Part shown: one piece after another, positions 1 through 6,905 of the stretch
Layout: each line of letters begins with the position of its first letter
How positions within the stretch are numbered: position 1 is the first letter of the stretch
Assembly: GCA_009921985.1 (NCBI GenBank)
Contig: RFWS01000043.1
Coordinates: 1 to 9,188 of the forward strand
Direction: 5' to 3'
Source of the DNA: a bacterium
Lineage (GTDB): Bacteria > Verrucomicrobiota > Verrucomicrobiia > Methylacidiphilales > Verrucolacustridaceae
DNA: 9,188 nt
Translations under genes and position numbers: made by a program
Notes under the pieces: generated by a model
What the model saw: only the letters and a program-made list of their open reading frames with translations
The model's database searches: none
What the model was told of the DNA's origin: nothing

Positions 1-35
1 GTAAGTTGGCCGAGTCGAAAGGGCGTTCCGAATGA
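1..35 (+). CDS. 3' end of an upstream gene (partial, unidentified)
   Basis: Reading from base 3, the frame is open (residues KLAESKGRSE) and ends at a TGA at 33-35. This TGA overlaps the ATG at 32-34 in a four-base ATGA arrangement, which is typical of consecutive genes in one operon. Only ten codons are visible, so the product cannot be named and the reading frame itself is an inference from the overlap. Confidence 0.4.
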   Translation, partial: KLAESKGRSE

Positions 36-1783
36 AATCCTTGCAAGATTGGGTTTATGACCTGGAAGACGGTCCCCTGCGTGTCTGGATGGTGCGAATC
101 GCCCTGTTTCTCATCGTGGTAGGTCTTTCCAGCTGGATAGGACTCCGGGAATTTAACGGCCTCCGAACCTTCGAGGCGATGGATTTGGCCCAGCAGGCCC
201 GGCAATTGGCTGAGGGCAAGGGGTTCACCACCTTGCTGATCCGTCCTCTGGCCTTGTGGCAAATCCGAGCAAACTTAGGCAACCAGGCGCCGCCGGTCAC
301 CGCGTTTCCCGAATCCCTCTCGCAACCACTTTATCCATTGGTACTCGCAGGATGTTTCAAAGTGGCCCTAGTCAGCCGGCTCATTTCCTTCGAGCTTTCC
401 TCCGAGGCGCTTAAGTCCTTCCGTTTGTATCCCCCAGATCTTGTGGTACTAGGGTTGCAGCTTGTGCTTTTGGTCGCCACCACTTTTCTGGTGTATTCCT
501 GGGCGCATAGACAATTCGATGTCGGGACCGGCGTTCTGGCGGTGGTGTTTTTTCTGGGTAGTTCCCCCCTCTGGAATCAGGCCGTCTCTGGAGGAGAGGC
601 CTTGCTGAACATGTTCCTTTACGCACTCGCGGGGTGGTTCTTTTGTCAGGGATGTTGCCGCGATGAGGAGGCCGAAAATTCCGGAGCCCCGAGCACCCCA
701 TGGCCCTGGTATTTGGGCGCCGGGTTGGCTCTGGGGGCCACTGCGTTGGTTCAACTGGTGCAAATTTGGGTAGTGCTGACGGCGTTCGGCCTTGCCTGGG
801 TGATTCTGCGGCGTGGTTCCGGAGTCTTGGCGATCGGATTGCTGGTGGGGGTTGGATGTTTCGTTGGCTGGCTGGTTCGACTCTGGTGGGTGACCCGGAA
901 TCCAATCGGCCTGAACTGGGGTTTTCTGCTGGCAGATTCCGCCCGTTTTCCCGGCGAGGCGATTTGGCGGACTTACACTTTTGACATGGAGAAAACCGAT
1001 ATCTGGCGGAGATTAGGGGGCGCCGTGCTGCGCGGTTCTGCCGATCTGATTTCGCAAGGCCCAGCCCTGGTGGGGAATGCGGTGCCGGGCACGCTTGCAC
1101 TGCTCGCAGGTTTGCATGCCTTCCGCCGATCTTCTGCCGCGGCCGGTAGGAATTTGTGGGGAGGAGTCGCGGTTGTCCTGATTTTCGTCACCGCCTTCGT
1201 GCAACGGGCACCCAAGCTGGACGGGCATGCCATTTTGATGGGACTTTTGCCGGCTGCCTGTGTTTATGGGGCCGCTTATCTCTGGATTGTCATCGAACGC
1301 TGGAGGCTGCATCTGGAGCTTTTGGGGCGGCTGTTTGCTATCCTGGTGGGCTTGGTGGCGGTTTGGCCCACCTTTGCCCGCCTGCTTCTTCCTGAACCGG
1401 CACTGTTTGCCTACCCACCCACGTATCCACCCATTTTTCTGTTTATGAAATCGTGGTTTGAGCCCGGGGAATTTCAAGCCTCCGATTTGCCGGCTGCGGA
1501 GGCATGGTATGCCGAGCAGCCCACATTGTGGCTTCCCATGACCCGCGAGGACTTCTTGAAAATTCATGACCGAGTTTCACCTGTTTTCAGTATTCTTCTG
1601 ACTCCTGCGAGTTCGGATGTGCGAATGTACAGCCAGATGCTCTCCGAAAATTCTGAATGGAGGGAATGGGCCGATTTAATCCGAAGGCAAAAACCGCCCT
1701 CCGATTTGCCACAGGCTTTTGCTACTTCCTTGCCCCCAAATAATGAGTACTTATTGCTTTCAATACAAAAAAGGTGGAACTAA
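32..1783 (+). CDS. Polytopic membrane protein, probable GT-C / family-39-like glycosyltransferase
   Basis: A 583-residue inner-membrane protein. The N-terminus (residues 1-18) is short and likely cytoplasmic. The first membrane segment is about 19-37, followed by a long extracytoplasmic loop with acidic residues E48 and D51 in FEAMDLAQQARQLAEGKGFT. Further hydrophobic segments lie at about 100-118, 136-156, 165-180, 190-206, 227-260, 264-286, 345-362, 376-390, 400-421 and 430-452. A soluble domain of about 110 residues (471-583) ends the protein. An acidic first loop after TM1 and this overall topology are typical of GT-C enzymes (PMT/ArnT type), which transfer sugars from polyprenyl-phosphate donors on the outer face of the membrane. 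The sugar and acceptor cannot be read from the sequence. The start is supported by GAAAGGG at 17-23, eight bases upstream, and by the ATGA overlap with the preceding gene. Next to an export cluster it may help build or decorate the polymer. It could instead be an uncharacterised membrane protein without transferase activity. Confidence 0.65.
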   Translation: MKSLQDWVYDLEDGPLRVWMVRIALFLIVVGLSSWIGLREFNGLRTFEAMDLAQQARQLAEGKGFTTLLIRPLALWQIRANLGNQAPPVTAFPESLSQPLYPLVLAGCFKVALVSRLISFELSSEALKSFRLYPPDLVVLGLQLVLLVATTFLVYSWAHRQFDVGTGVLAVVFFLGSSPLWNQAVSGGEALLNMFLYALAGWFFCQGCCRDEEAENSGAPSTPWPWYLGAGLALGATALVQLVQIWVVLTAFGLAWVILRRGSGVLAIGLLVGVGCFVGWLVRLWWVTRNPIGLNWGFLLADSARFPGEAIWRTYTFDMEKTDIWRRLGGAVLRGSADLISQGPALVGNAVPGTLALLAGLHAFRRSSAAAGRNLWGGVAVVLIFVTAFVQRAPKLDGHAILMGLLPAACVYGAAYLWIVIERWRLHLELLGRLFAILVGLVAVWPTFARLLLPEPALFAYPPTYPPIFLFMKSWFEPGEFQASDLPAAEAWYAEQPTLWLPMTREDFLKIHDRVSPVFSILLTPASSDVRMYSQMLSENSEWREWADLIRRQKPPSDLPQAFATSLPPNNEYLLLSIQKRWN

Positions 1784-1911
1784 TTGATATATAGTGACTA
1801 AAACAAAAATAGCAAATTTAGGTACATACTTATTGGGTGGATATTAAAGGGGAATACCAATAGATAGTGTCTTTTGGTTGATGCTTTATCCCTTAAACTA
1901 AAATCGGGGAA
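1784..1911 (+). promoter_or_regulatory. AT-rich intergenic region, likely promoter of the export operon
   Basis: This 128-bp gap is the only sizeable non-coding stretch in the window. By hand count 40 of 128 bases are G or C (about 31%), far below the flanking genes. It separates the membrane-protein gene from the beta-barrel/kinase/OPX genes, so a promoter here is a reasonable inference. I found no convincing -35/-10 pair and no sigma-54 GG-N10-GC pattern. A short inverted repeat, TATTGG at 1831-1836 and CCAATA at 1857-1862, could be an operator or chance. No strong hairpin followed by a T-run marks a terminator for the upstream gene. Confidence 0.35.
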
Positions 1912-3264
1912 ATGGCCGGAGTACCCGAAATCCGAAAAGCTTATTCGATAATTTTTGGCGGATTTTTCTTTCTATTTTTTTCAATTTTATCGGGAGATTT
2001 AGGCTTGGCTCAGATTCAGGGGTCGGCGGGCCAAATGGACACAAAACCTTTTTCCGCAACTGTTGCCCTCCGCGAAGGATATGACAGCAATCCCTTAACT
2101 CAGTCCTATCAGAGTACTCAGGATATCCAGTCCTCAACGTATACTTCGGTGCAGCCTTCGGTGAATTACAATTACGACGGGTTACAAGCATACGCCGCCT
2201 TGCGGTACGATTTCTCCGGAACCTACTATCCCAGCCTCAACCAATCCTACGACATCCAATATGCGCAAACTTTGCAGGGCCGATACACCTATCAATTTGA
2301 TCCACGAACCTCGCTGAGTGCAGCCAATAACTTTGTTTATACAGAACAACCCCAACTGGCGGCTTTTGTGCAGCAAGGAATCTCGCCCCTTGTGCAGACC
2401 AACGCCTCCGGCCTTTCCTCGACCATAAATAATCTGGCTACTTTGGAGTTGGATTATCGGGTAACCGACCGTCTTTCCATGATCACCAAATGGAATAATA
2501 CAGTGGTCAGTCAGGGGGGGAGTACCGCAAGCAGCGGCAATTACATGAACAACGGGGCTTTTCAGCAATTCCGTTTGGATTTTACCCCCGAGACCGTGGG
2601 CACCTTCACCTTTGATTACCAGCTTTACGACTACAACAATGACAACACTTACCGGGATAATCAGCAGGTTTCCTTTAGCGTTGGGGCAGATCACACCTTT
2701 TTGCCAGAGCTGTCTTTTAGTGGGCGCGTGGGAATCCAATTGAATGACAACTTTGGGTTGGCGGATAATACCAACCTCATTTCTGCCGGAGGGTTGGGTA
2801 GTGGAGAACAGGAAATCGGGGCAACTCCATTTGCCTCCATTTCCTCGACATGGAGTTACGAACAACGAAGCTTCATGTCCGCCGGCTTTTCCATGCAGGT
2901 ACAGCAATCCAATTTAAACACATCCTCTGACTCGGAGGCCTACACCCTCAATTTAAATTGGGATCATCAATTTACAGAAAAATTTTCTGTGATTCAGAGT
3001 TTTTTCGTCAATCTTGCCGTATTTACGCCCGAATTGACTCAGCAGCAAACTCAAAACCTATATCCAGGGGCCACATACCAAGGCAGCGGGCAACAGACAA
3101 CGGTGACCTACCAGTGTAAATTTGCCTATCAATTTCTACCTTATCTCTCGGCGGAATTGGGGTGGACCTACAATAGTTATGGGAATTATTTTGATTTAAA
3201 CAACGGAAATGGAGGAAGTTACACCAGAAACCAGGTTTATCTTGGGCTGCGCGGAACCTATTAA
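1912..3264 (+). CDS. Outer-membrane beta-barrel protein of an exopolysaccharide export system
   Basis: A 450-residue secreted protein. Residues 1-33 form a signal peptide: R9 and K10, a very hydrophobic stretch (about 12-27), and a signal-peptidase-I-type site after GLA at 31-33. The mature part is rich in Y, Q, N, T and S and shows alternating aromatic/polar strands with short Asn/Asp/Gly turns, from about residue 46 to the last residue. It ends in GLRGTY, and a terminal aromatic residue is the usual signal for the BAM assembly machinery. This matches large outer-membrane barrels of the BBP2 / putative porin type often encoded in exopolysaccharide loci. Its position just before the co-polymerase and OPX genes suggests it is the outer-membrane exit for the polymer. 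The start is the first ATG after the in-frame stop at 1894-1896. GGGGA lies only one base upstream, which is unusually close for a ribosome binding site. Codon use is more AT-rich than the downstream housekeeping genes. Barrel nature is well supported; the substrate is inferred. Confidence 0.8.
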   Translation: MAGVPEIRKAYSIIFGGFFFLFFSILSGDLGLAQIQGSAGQMDTKPFSATVALREGYDSNPLTQSYQSTQDIQSSTYTSVQPSVNYNYDGLQAYAALRYDFSGTYYPSLNQSYDIQYAQTLQGRYTYQFDPRTSLSAANNFVYTEQPQLAAFVQQGISPLVQTNASGLSSTINNLATLELDYRVTDRLSMITKWNNTVVSQGGSTASSGNYMNNGAFQQFRLDFTPETVGTFTFDYQLYDYNNDNTYRDNQQVSFSVGADHTFLPELSFSGRVGIQLNDNFGLADNTNLISAGGLGSGEQEIGATPFASISSTWSYEQRSFMSAGFSMQVQQSNLNTSSDSEAYTLNLNWDHQFTEKFSVIQSFFVNLAVFTPELTQQQTQNLYPGATYQGSGQQTTVTYQCKFAYQFLPYLSAELGWTYNSYGNYFDLNNGNGGSYTRNQVYLGLRGTY

Positions 3265-3299
3265 TTGCGAAAAAGGGTTCTTGGTTTAGGGTTAATGTC

Positions 3300-5636
3300 A
3301 TGAGTGATCAGCGCAATCCTATGCCTTCCTACGGAGGAGGTTACGGATATGGCTATGGTGGAACGGGATCAAACGAGGCCTCCTTTCACGTAAACGACCT
3401 CTGGCGAGTCATAAGAAACCGGTGGCCAACATCTGTCACCATCCTTGTTCTGGTGCTGGGAACCGGTTTTGTGGTGACAAAACTCCAGCCAAAAATCTAT
3501 GAATCTTCGGCCGTATTGCGTGTGGAGAAAGAAGCCAAGGATTTGCAGGTGTTTCAGTCAAGCTTTGAAGGGTTTGACCCCATTTTTTTTCAAACCGAAT
3601 TTGAGATGATCCAGAGCAAAAAAGTCCTTTATCCGGTAATCGAAAAGCTTGGCATTGCCTCCCGTCTGAGCAAGGAAATGGAGCTCCCCGAAGGTTCTAT
3701 TACCGACGATCAAGCCTTCCAAATTTTTCGTAAAGCCAAACTTCAGGTGCAGCCCTTCCGGAACACCAAGCTGATTGAGGTGGTTTGCCAAAGCACGAAA
3801 CCGGATGAGGCTGCTCTTTACGCCAATACCATTGCGGATTCCTACGAGGAAGTTCGTCGGTCGGAAATCACCGGGCGTAGCGATGCGGGCCTGAAGGCTT
3901 TGGCGGGCGAGGTGGAAAAGCAGAAAGAACTGGTTTCCGCTGCCGCGGCTAAAGTAGAGAAGCTTCGCAAAGATTTGAAAATTGATGAGCTGCCCGGTGC
4001 CACCGCCCAAGTCCAGTCCACAACTTTAGCGGATCAGGAAATTCAGAGAAAAGACTCCCAACTCAGCGAGCTTCGGGCCGACATGATTTCTCGAAAAGTG
4101 AGACTGGAAAAGGTGGCCGATCTCAGCATCGAACAACTCGAATCCACTCTGCCGGCCCTCAACCTTGAAGATCCCACCACAGCCTCCACCAAACAGCAGT
4201 ATTTGCAGGCCTTACAAAATGTTGCGCAGATGCAAAAACAAGGATACGGGAAAAAGCACCCGGAAATGCAGGGGGCGCTCAAGGTCGTGGCCGAGCGGAG
4301 GGATCAGCTCAATAAACTGGTGGCCGGCATCCGGCGGGCCCTGGAAATCGATCTCAAGGTGGCCCAAGCGAAGGTTGAGGCCCTGGAAAAAGAGGTTACC
4401 GACTTAAAGGACAAGTTGCGCGAAGACCGAACCGACCGATTGGCTCCCTATAGCGAGGCGCGGAGGGATTTGGAGACACAAAGCCAACTCCTCGACGTGT
4501 TGACCTCGCGGTATCGGCAGCAGGCCGTGGAGTCTAAAATTGAAACCCGACCGGTCCAGATTGTGAATCGGGCGGAGCCTTCGGTCCGACCGGTGAAACC
4601 CAGTCTTAAATTAAATTTGGCCCTCAGCATGGTGGTTGGAATGGTCCTTGGTTTAAGCCTGGCCTTTTTTATCGAGTATCTTGATACCAGCATCAAAACG
4701 ATGGATGACGTGGAACGCTATTTGGGGCTCAGTGTGTTGGCGGTCATCCCTAAGGGGGCAAAGTTCCTAACCCAAGATGACCCCAATTCCCGCTTTGCTG
4801 AAGGATATCGTATTTTGTGTGCCAAGTTGAACCTTACGGGGGCGCGCGAATCCGCGCGTTCGATCACGGTGCTGAGCGGAGGACCTGGTGAAGGGAAATC
4901 CACCACCGCCTTTAATCTTGCCTGGGTCTGTGCGCAGAGTGGCATGAAAGTTTTGTTAGTGGATGGAGATATTCGCCGCCCGTCCATGCATGGGGCGGTG
5001 GGCTTGGAAAACACCCTGGGTTTAGGTGAGTTTCTCGCCGGACAGGCCTCTTTGGACGAGTTGATCCAAAGCTGCAATATTCCCAACATAGAAATCCTTA
5101 CGGCGGGCAGTCTGGGTCCGGAAGATCTCGGGGGATTTAGCCGTGCCCGGTTTAGTGCTCTTTTGGAAATTTGCCGCCCCAACTATGATGTCATCGTGGT
5201 GGATTCGCCGCCCGTCTTGGGAATCAGTGATGCTTCGGTTATTAGTCAGGAGGTCGACGTGACTCTTTTGCTGATTCAGCACCGGCGTTATCCTCGAAAT
5301 GTTTCCCAACGCGCCAAGCGGGTGATCGATGAAGTGGGGGGCAAGTTGTTTGGGGTCATCCTCAATAACGTGAATATCAAGACAGATGACAATTATTATT
5401 ATTATGCGGGATATTCTTCCTCGTACTATGGATATCGGAAGCGGACGCCGCGCGCCCAGTCAAGCAAAAGGGTTTCCGATCCGATGACTTCCACGGCATT
5501 CGTTCCGGCAGAAAGTGCCGTCGAGGATGAGTCGGGGTCTGTGGCGAGCCAATCGGACTCGCAGGAAATACCGCCTCCAGCGTATCGCATTGTTCAGAAC
5601 ACACCCTCCCAAGAGGATTCAGAAGATCGTTTTTAA
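3300..5636 (+). CDS. Wzc-like polysaccharide co-polymerase with fused BY-type tyrosine autokinase
   Basis: A 778-residue inner-membrane protein that combines chain-length control and tyrosine autokinase activity, as in Wzc/EpsB-type PCP-2a proteins. A Gly/Tyr-rich N-terminus (residues 10-23) precedes a Wzz domain with TM1 at about 44-62. Residues 195-405 look like long periplasmic coiled coil. PxxP (P431, P434) leads into TM2 at about 437-460. The cytoplasmic kinase follows: Walker A GGPGEGKSTT (527-536, K533), Walker A' VLLVDGDIRRP (551-561, D555 and D557) and Walker B VIVVDSPP (631-638, D635). A tyrosine cluster lies at 699-712 (Y699-Y702, Y705, Y709, Y710, Y712) and is the expected autophosphorylation target. 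Unlike most relatives the cluster is not at the end: a 66-residue Ser/Glu/Asp-rich tail follows. The oligomerisation motif reads EGYRILCAKL (501-510), with I505 where T or S is usual. AGGG at 3288-3291, eight bases before the ATG, supports the start. The next gene begins one base after the stop. Confidence 0.93.
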   Translation: MSDQRNPMPSYGGGYGYGYGGTGSNEASFHVNDLWRVIRNRWPTSVTILVLVLGTGFVVTKLQPKIYESSAVLRVEKEAKDLQVFQSSFEGFDPIFFQTEFEMIQSKKVLYPVIEKLGIASRLSKEMELPEGSITDDQAFQIFRKAKLQVQPFRNTKLIEVVCQSTKPDEAALYANTIADSYEEVRRSEITGRSDAGLKALAGEVEKQKELVSAAAAKVEKLRKDLKIDELPGATAQVQSTTLADQEIQRKDSQLSELRADMISRKVRLEKVADLSIEQLESTLPALNLEDPTTASTKQQYLQALQNVAQMQKQGYGKKHPEMQGALKVVAERRDQLNKLVAGIRRALEIDLKVAQAKVEALEKEVTDLKDKLREDRTDRLAPYSEARRDLETQSQLLDVLTSRYRQQAVESKIETRPVQIVNRAEPSVRPVKPSLKLNLALSMVVGMVLGLSLAFFIEYLDTSIKTMDDVERYLGLSVLAVIPKGAKFLTQDDPNSRFAEGYRILCAKLNLTGARESARSITVLSGGPGEGKSTTAFNLAWVCAQSGMKVLLVDGDIRRPSMHGAVGLENTLGLGEFLAGQASLDELIQSCNIPNIEILTAGSLGPEDLGGFSRARFSALLEICRPNYDVIVVDSPPVLGISDASVISQEVDVTLLLIQHRRYPRNVSQRAKRVIDEVGGKLFGVILNNVNIKTDDNYYYYAGYSSSYYGYRKRTPRAQSSKRVSDPMTSTAFVPAESAVEDESGSVASQSDSQEIPPPAYRIVQNTPSQEDSEDRF

Positions 5637-5637
5637 G

Positions 5638-6339
5638 ATGCCTAGTTTTTTAAAAACGATTTCACCCTGCTTCATTCTCCTGGCATCTTTATCAGGAAAT
5701 GCTCTCAATGCTCAGAATCTAAGTTTAGGTGGAGCCAATTCCTCTGTTTTTCAGCAGAATCCTGCCTCGAGCCCTGTGGATGGAGGCGTGTCTCCTGACC
5801 CCATGGGGGGGGCGCTGGCAAAGGCTGCGAGTCCTTTGGTTGCCGAGATTGACACCAGCGATCTCCTTCGAGGGGGCGACACTCTCATCATTCGGCTGAC
5901 GGGTGTTCCCACTGCGGACCAAGGGATCTTTGAGGTCAAAATTGATGAAAGCGGCAAGGTTTCCATGCCTTACATTGGAAGTGTTCCCGCGGCAAACCAC
6001 ACCACCGTCCAATTAAAAAAAACCATCGAGGAGACCTACATACAGCAGGAGATCTTCACCAATCCCAACGTCACAGTGGACCTGAAAGAGCAACGTTTTG
6101 TTGATGTCACCGGAGAAGTGAGAATGCCGCAACGAGTTCCTTATACCAAGGATCTGACCGCTTTGGGTGCGGTTGCGGCGTGCGGTGGTTTTACGGATTT
6201 TGCCAACCGAAGAAAAGTTAAACTGACCCAAGGAGGCGTGACCCGCGAATTTAATGCCAAGGATATTCAGGTGGATCCAAGCCGGGACATTCGATTGACC
6301 CCCAATGACAAGATCCACGTGGACCGGAGCATCTTCTGA
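5638..6339 (+). CDS. Short Wza-like polysaccharide export (OPX) protein
   Basis: A 233-residue secreted protein of the polysaccharide biosynthesis/export family. The signal peptide (1-25) ends in ALNA followed by Q26, a signal-peptidase-I site. The only early cysteine (C11) sits inside the hydrophobic stretch, so no lipobox is seen. Residues 27-65 form a Ser/Gly/Pro/Ala-rich linker. A Poly_export domain covers about 70-152 (LLRGGDTLIIRLTG, then DESGKVSMPYIGSV), and one SLBB-like domain covers about 153-230 (VDVTGEVRMPQRVPY, AVAACGGFTDFANRRKV). It ends at F233, directly after the SLBB, without the amphipathic helix that forms the outer-membrane alpha-barrel in E. coli Wza (about 380 residues). 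It therefore probably needs a separate outer-membrane pore. The ATG at 5638 follows the kinase stop with one base between and has no clear ribosome binding site, suggesting reinitiation. An in-frame ATG at 5515 would add 41 Arg-rich residues and bury the signal peptide, so it was not used. Confidence 0.88.
   Translation: MPSFLKTISPCFILLASLSGNALNAQNLSLGGANSSVFQQNPASSPVDGGVSPDPMGGALAKAASPLVAEIDTSDLLRGGDTLIIRLTGVPTADQGIFEVKIDESGKVSMPYIGSVPAANHTTVQLKKTIEETYIQQEIFTNPNVTVDLKEQRFVDVTGEVRMPQRVPYTKDLTALGAVAACGGFTDFANRRKVKLTQGGVTREFNAKDIQVDPSRDIRLTPNDKIHVDRSIF
6326..6338 (+). promoter_or_regulatory. Ribosome binding site and CTG start proposed for nadD
   Basis: GGAG at 6326-6329 is followed by six bases and CTG at 6336-6338, a normal Shine-Dalgarno spacing. 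The CTG overlaps the preceding TGA stop (6337-6339) as CTGA, the same geometry as the common ATGA overlap. A second option is GAGG at 6338-6341, six bases before ATC at 6348. CTG is preferred because it gives MRRRIGLFGG, the usual lead-in to the family motif. Confidence 0.5.
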
Positions 6340-6905
6340 GGCGAAGGATCGGTCTTTTTGGGGGATCTTTCGACCCTTTTCACCTCGGCCATTTTCTCGT
6401 TGGCAGGATGGCCGCGGAAATGTTTGGCTTGGAAAAGGTTGTTTTTATCCCTTGTGCCCATTCCCCTCTCAAAAGGGTTCGGCCGGTGGCGGGGGATCGT
6501 GCCAGACTTAAGATGTTGCAATCAGGGTTGCTTGACCAAGATTGGGCGGAGGTTTCCGACTGGGAGGTCCGTCGGGGAGGTATTTCCTACACCATCGACA
6601 CGATTCTGGAGTGGGAGAAGCGGGAGTTTGGTTCCTCGCTTTTTTGGATCATGGGCTCAGATCAGTGGGCACAATTACCTTCCTGGAAGAATCCCCTGGA
6701 ATTACGACGCAAAGCAGGTTTTCTGGTTTTTCCCAGACCCGAAAGGCCCAGAAAGCGAAAGGGTTTTTTGATGAAGGAAATTCCTTTCCGGATTGATTTG
6801 TCGGCCACGGAAATACGTCAACGCATCACGCGAAGGCAAGCGATCCAAGGCATGGTGCTGCCCTTGGTGGAGCTTTTGATCAGGCGGAACGGTTGGTACC
6901 GGTGA
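6336..6905 (+). CDS. nadD: Nicotinate-nucleotide adenylyltransferase, CTG start proposed
   Basis: NadD joins ATP and nicotinic acid mononucleotide to give deamido-NAD in cytoplasmic NAD synthesis. Numbered from the proposed CTG start the protein has 189 residues, within the family range. Visible signatures are GLFGGSFDPFHLGHF (6-20) with the nucleotidyltransferase HxGH motif H16-H19, SYTIDTI (84-90), MGSDQWAQLPSW (106-117) and LSATEIR (155-161), the family's ISSTxIR-type phosphate-binding motif. The C-terminus RRNGWYR is also typical. The first ATG in frame (6408, codon 25) lies beyond HxGH and would remove the active site. Upstream to the in-frame stop at 6306-6308 no ATG, GTG or TTG exists. 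Only CTG (6336) and ATC (6348) are plausible near-cognate starts. The gene overlaps the OPX stop by four bases and the rsfS start by four bases, so it is likely co-transcribed and translationally coupled. Function is secure; the start is not. Confidence 0.9.
   Translation: MRRRIGLFGGSFDPFHLGHFLVGRMAAEMFGLEKVVFIPCAHSPLKRVRPVAGDRARLKMLQSGLLDQDWAEVSDWEVRRGGISYTIDTILEWEKREFGSSLFWIMGSDQWAQLPSWKNPLELRRKAGFLVFPRPERPRKRKGFLMKEIPFRIDLSATEIRQRITRRQAIQGMVLPLVELLIRRNGWYR

Noticed and set aside
411..1100. 229-codon minus-strand open frame inside the membrane-protein gene
   Set aside because: Arg/Pro/Ser-rich shadow translation with no domain; the plus-strand gene has clear membrane segments.
2182..2907. 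241-codon minus-strand open frame inside the beta-barrel gene
   Set aside because: Opposite a gene with a clear signal peptide and barrel pattern; no recognisable motif of its own.
3284..3295. Telomere-like TTTAGGGTTA before the kinase gene
   Set aside because: A single chance occurrence; its AGGG is better explained as the ribosome binding site.
5393..5406. ATT/TAT-rich run in the kinase gene as a possible microsatellite
   Set aside because: It encodes the expected C-terminal tyrosine cluster of a BY-kinase.
5515..5637. Longer OPX start at 5515
   Set aside because: Would add 41 Arg-rich residues overlapping the kinase gene and place the signal peptide internally.
6305..6511. Small plus-strand frames at 6305 and 6358 over the start of nadD
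   Set aside because: They are out of frame with the conserved NadD motifs and encode nothing recognisable.
6408..6905. nadD starting at the first ATG
   Set aside because: It would lack the GGSFDP and HxGH motifs that are encoded in the same frame just upstream.
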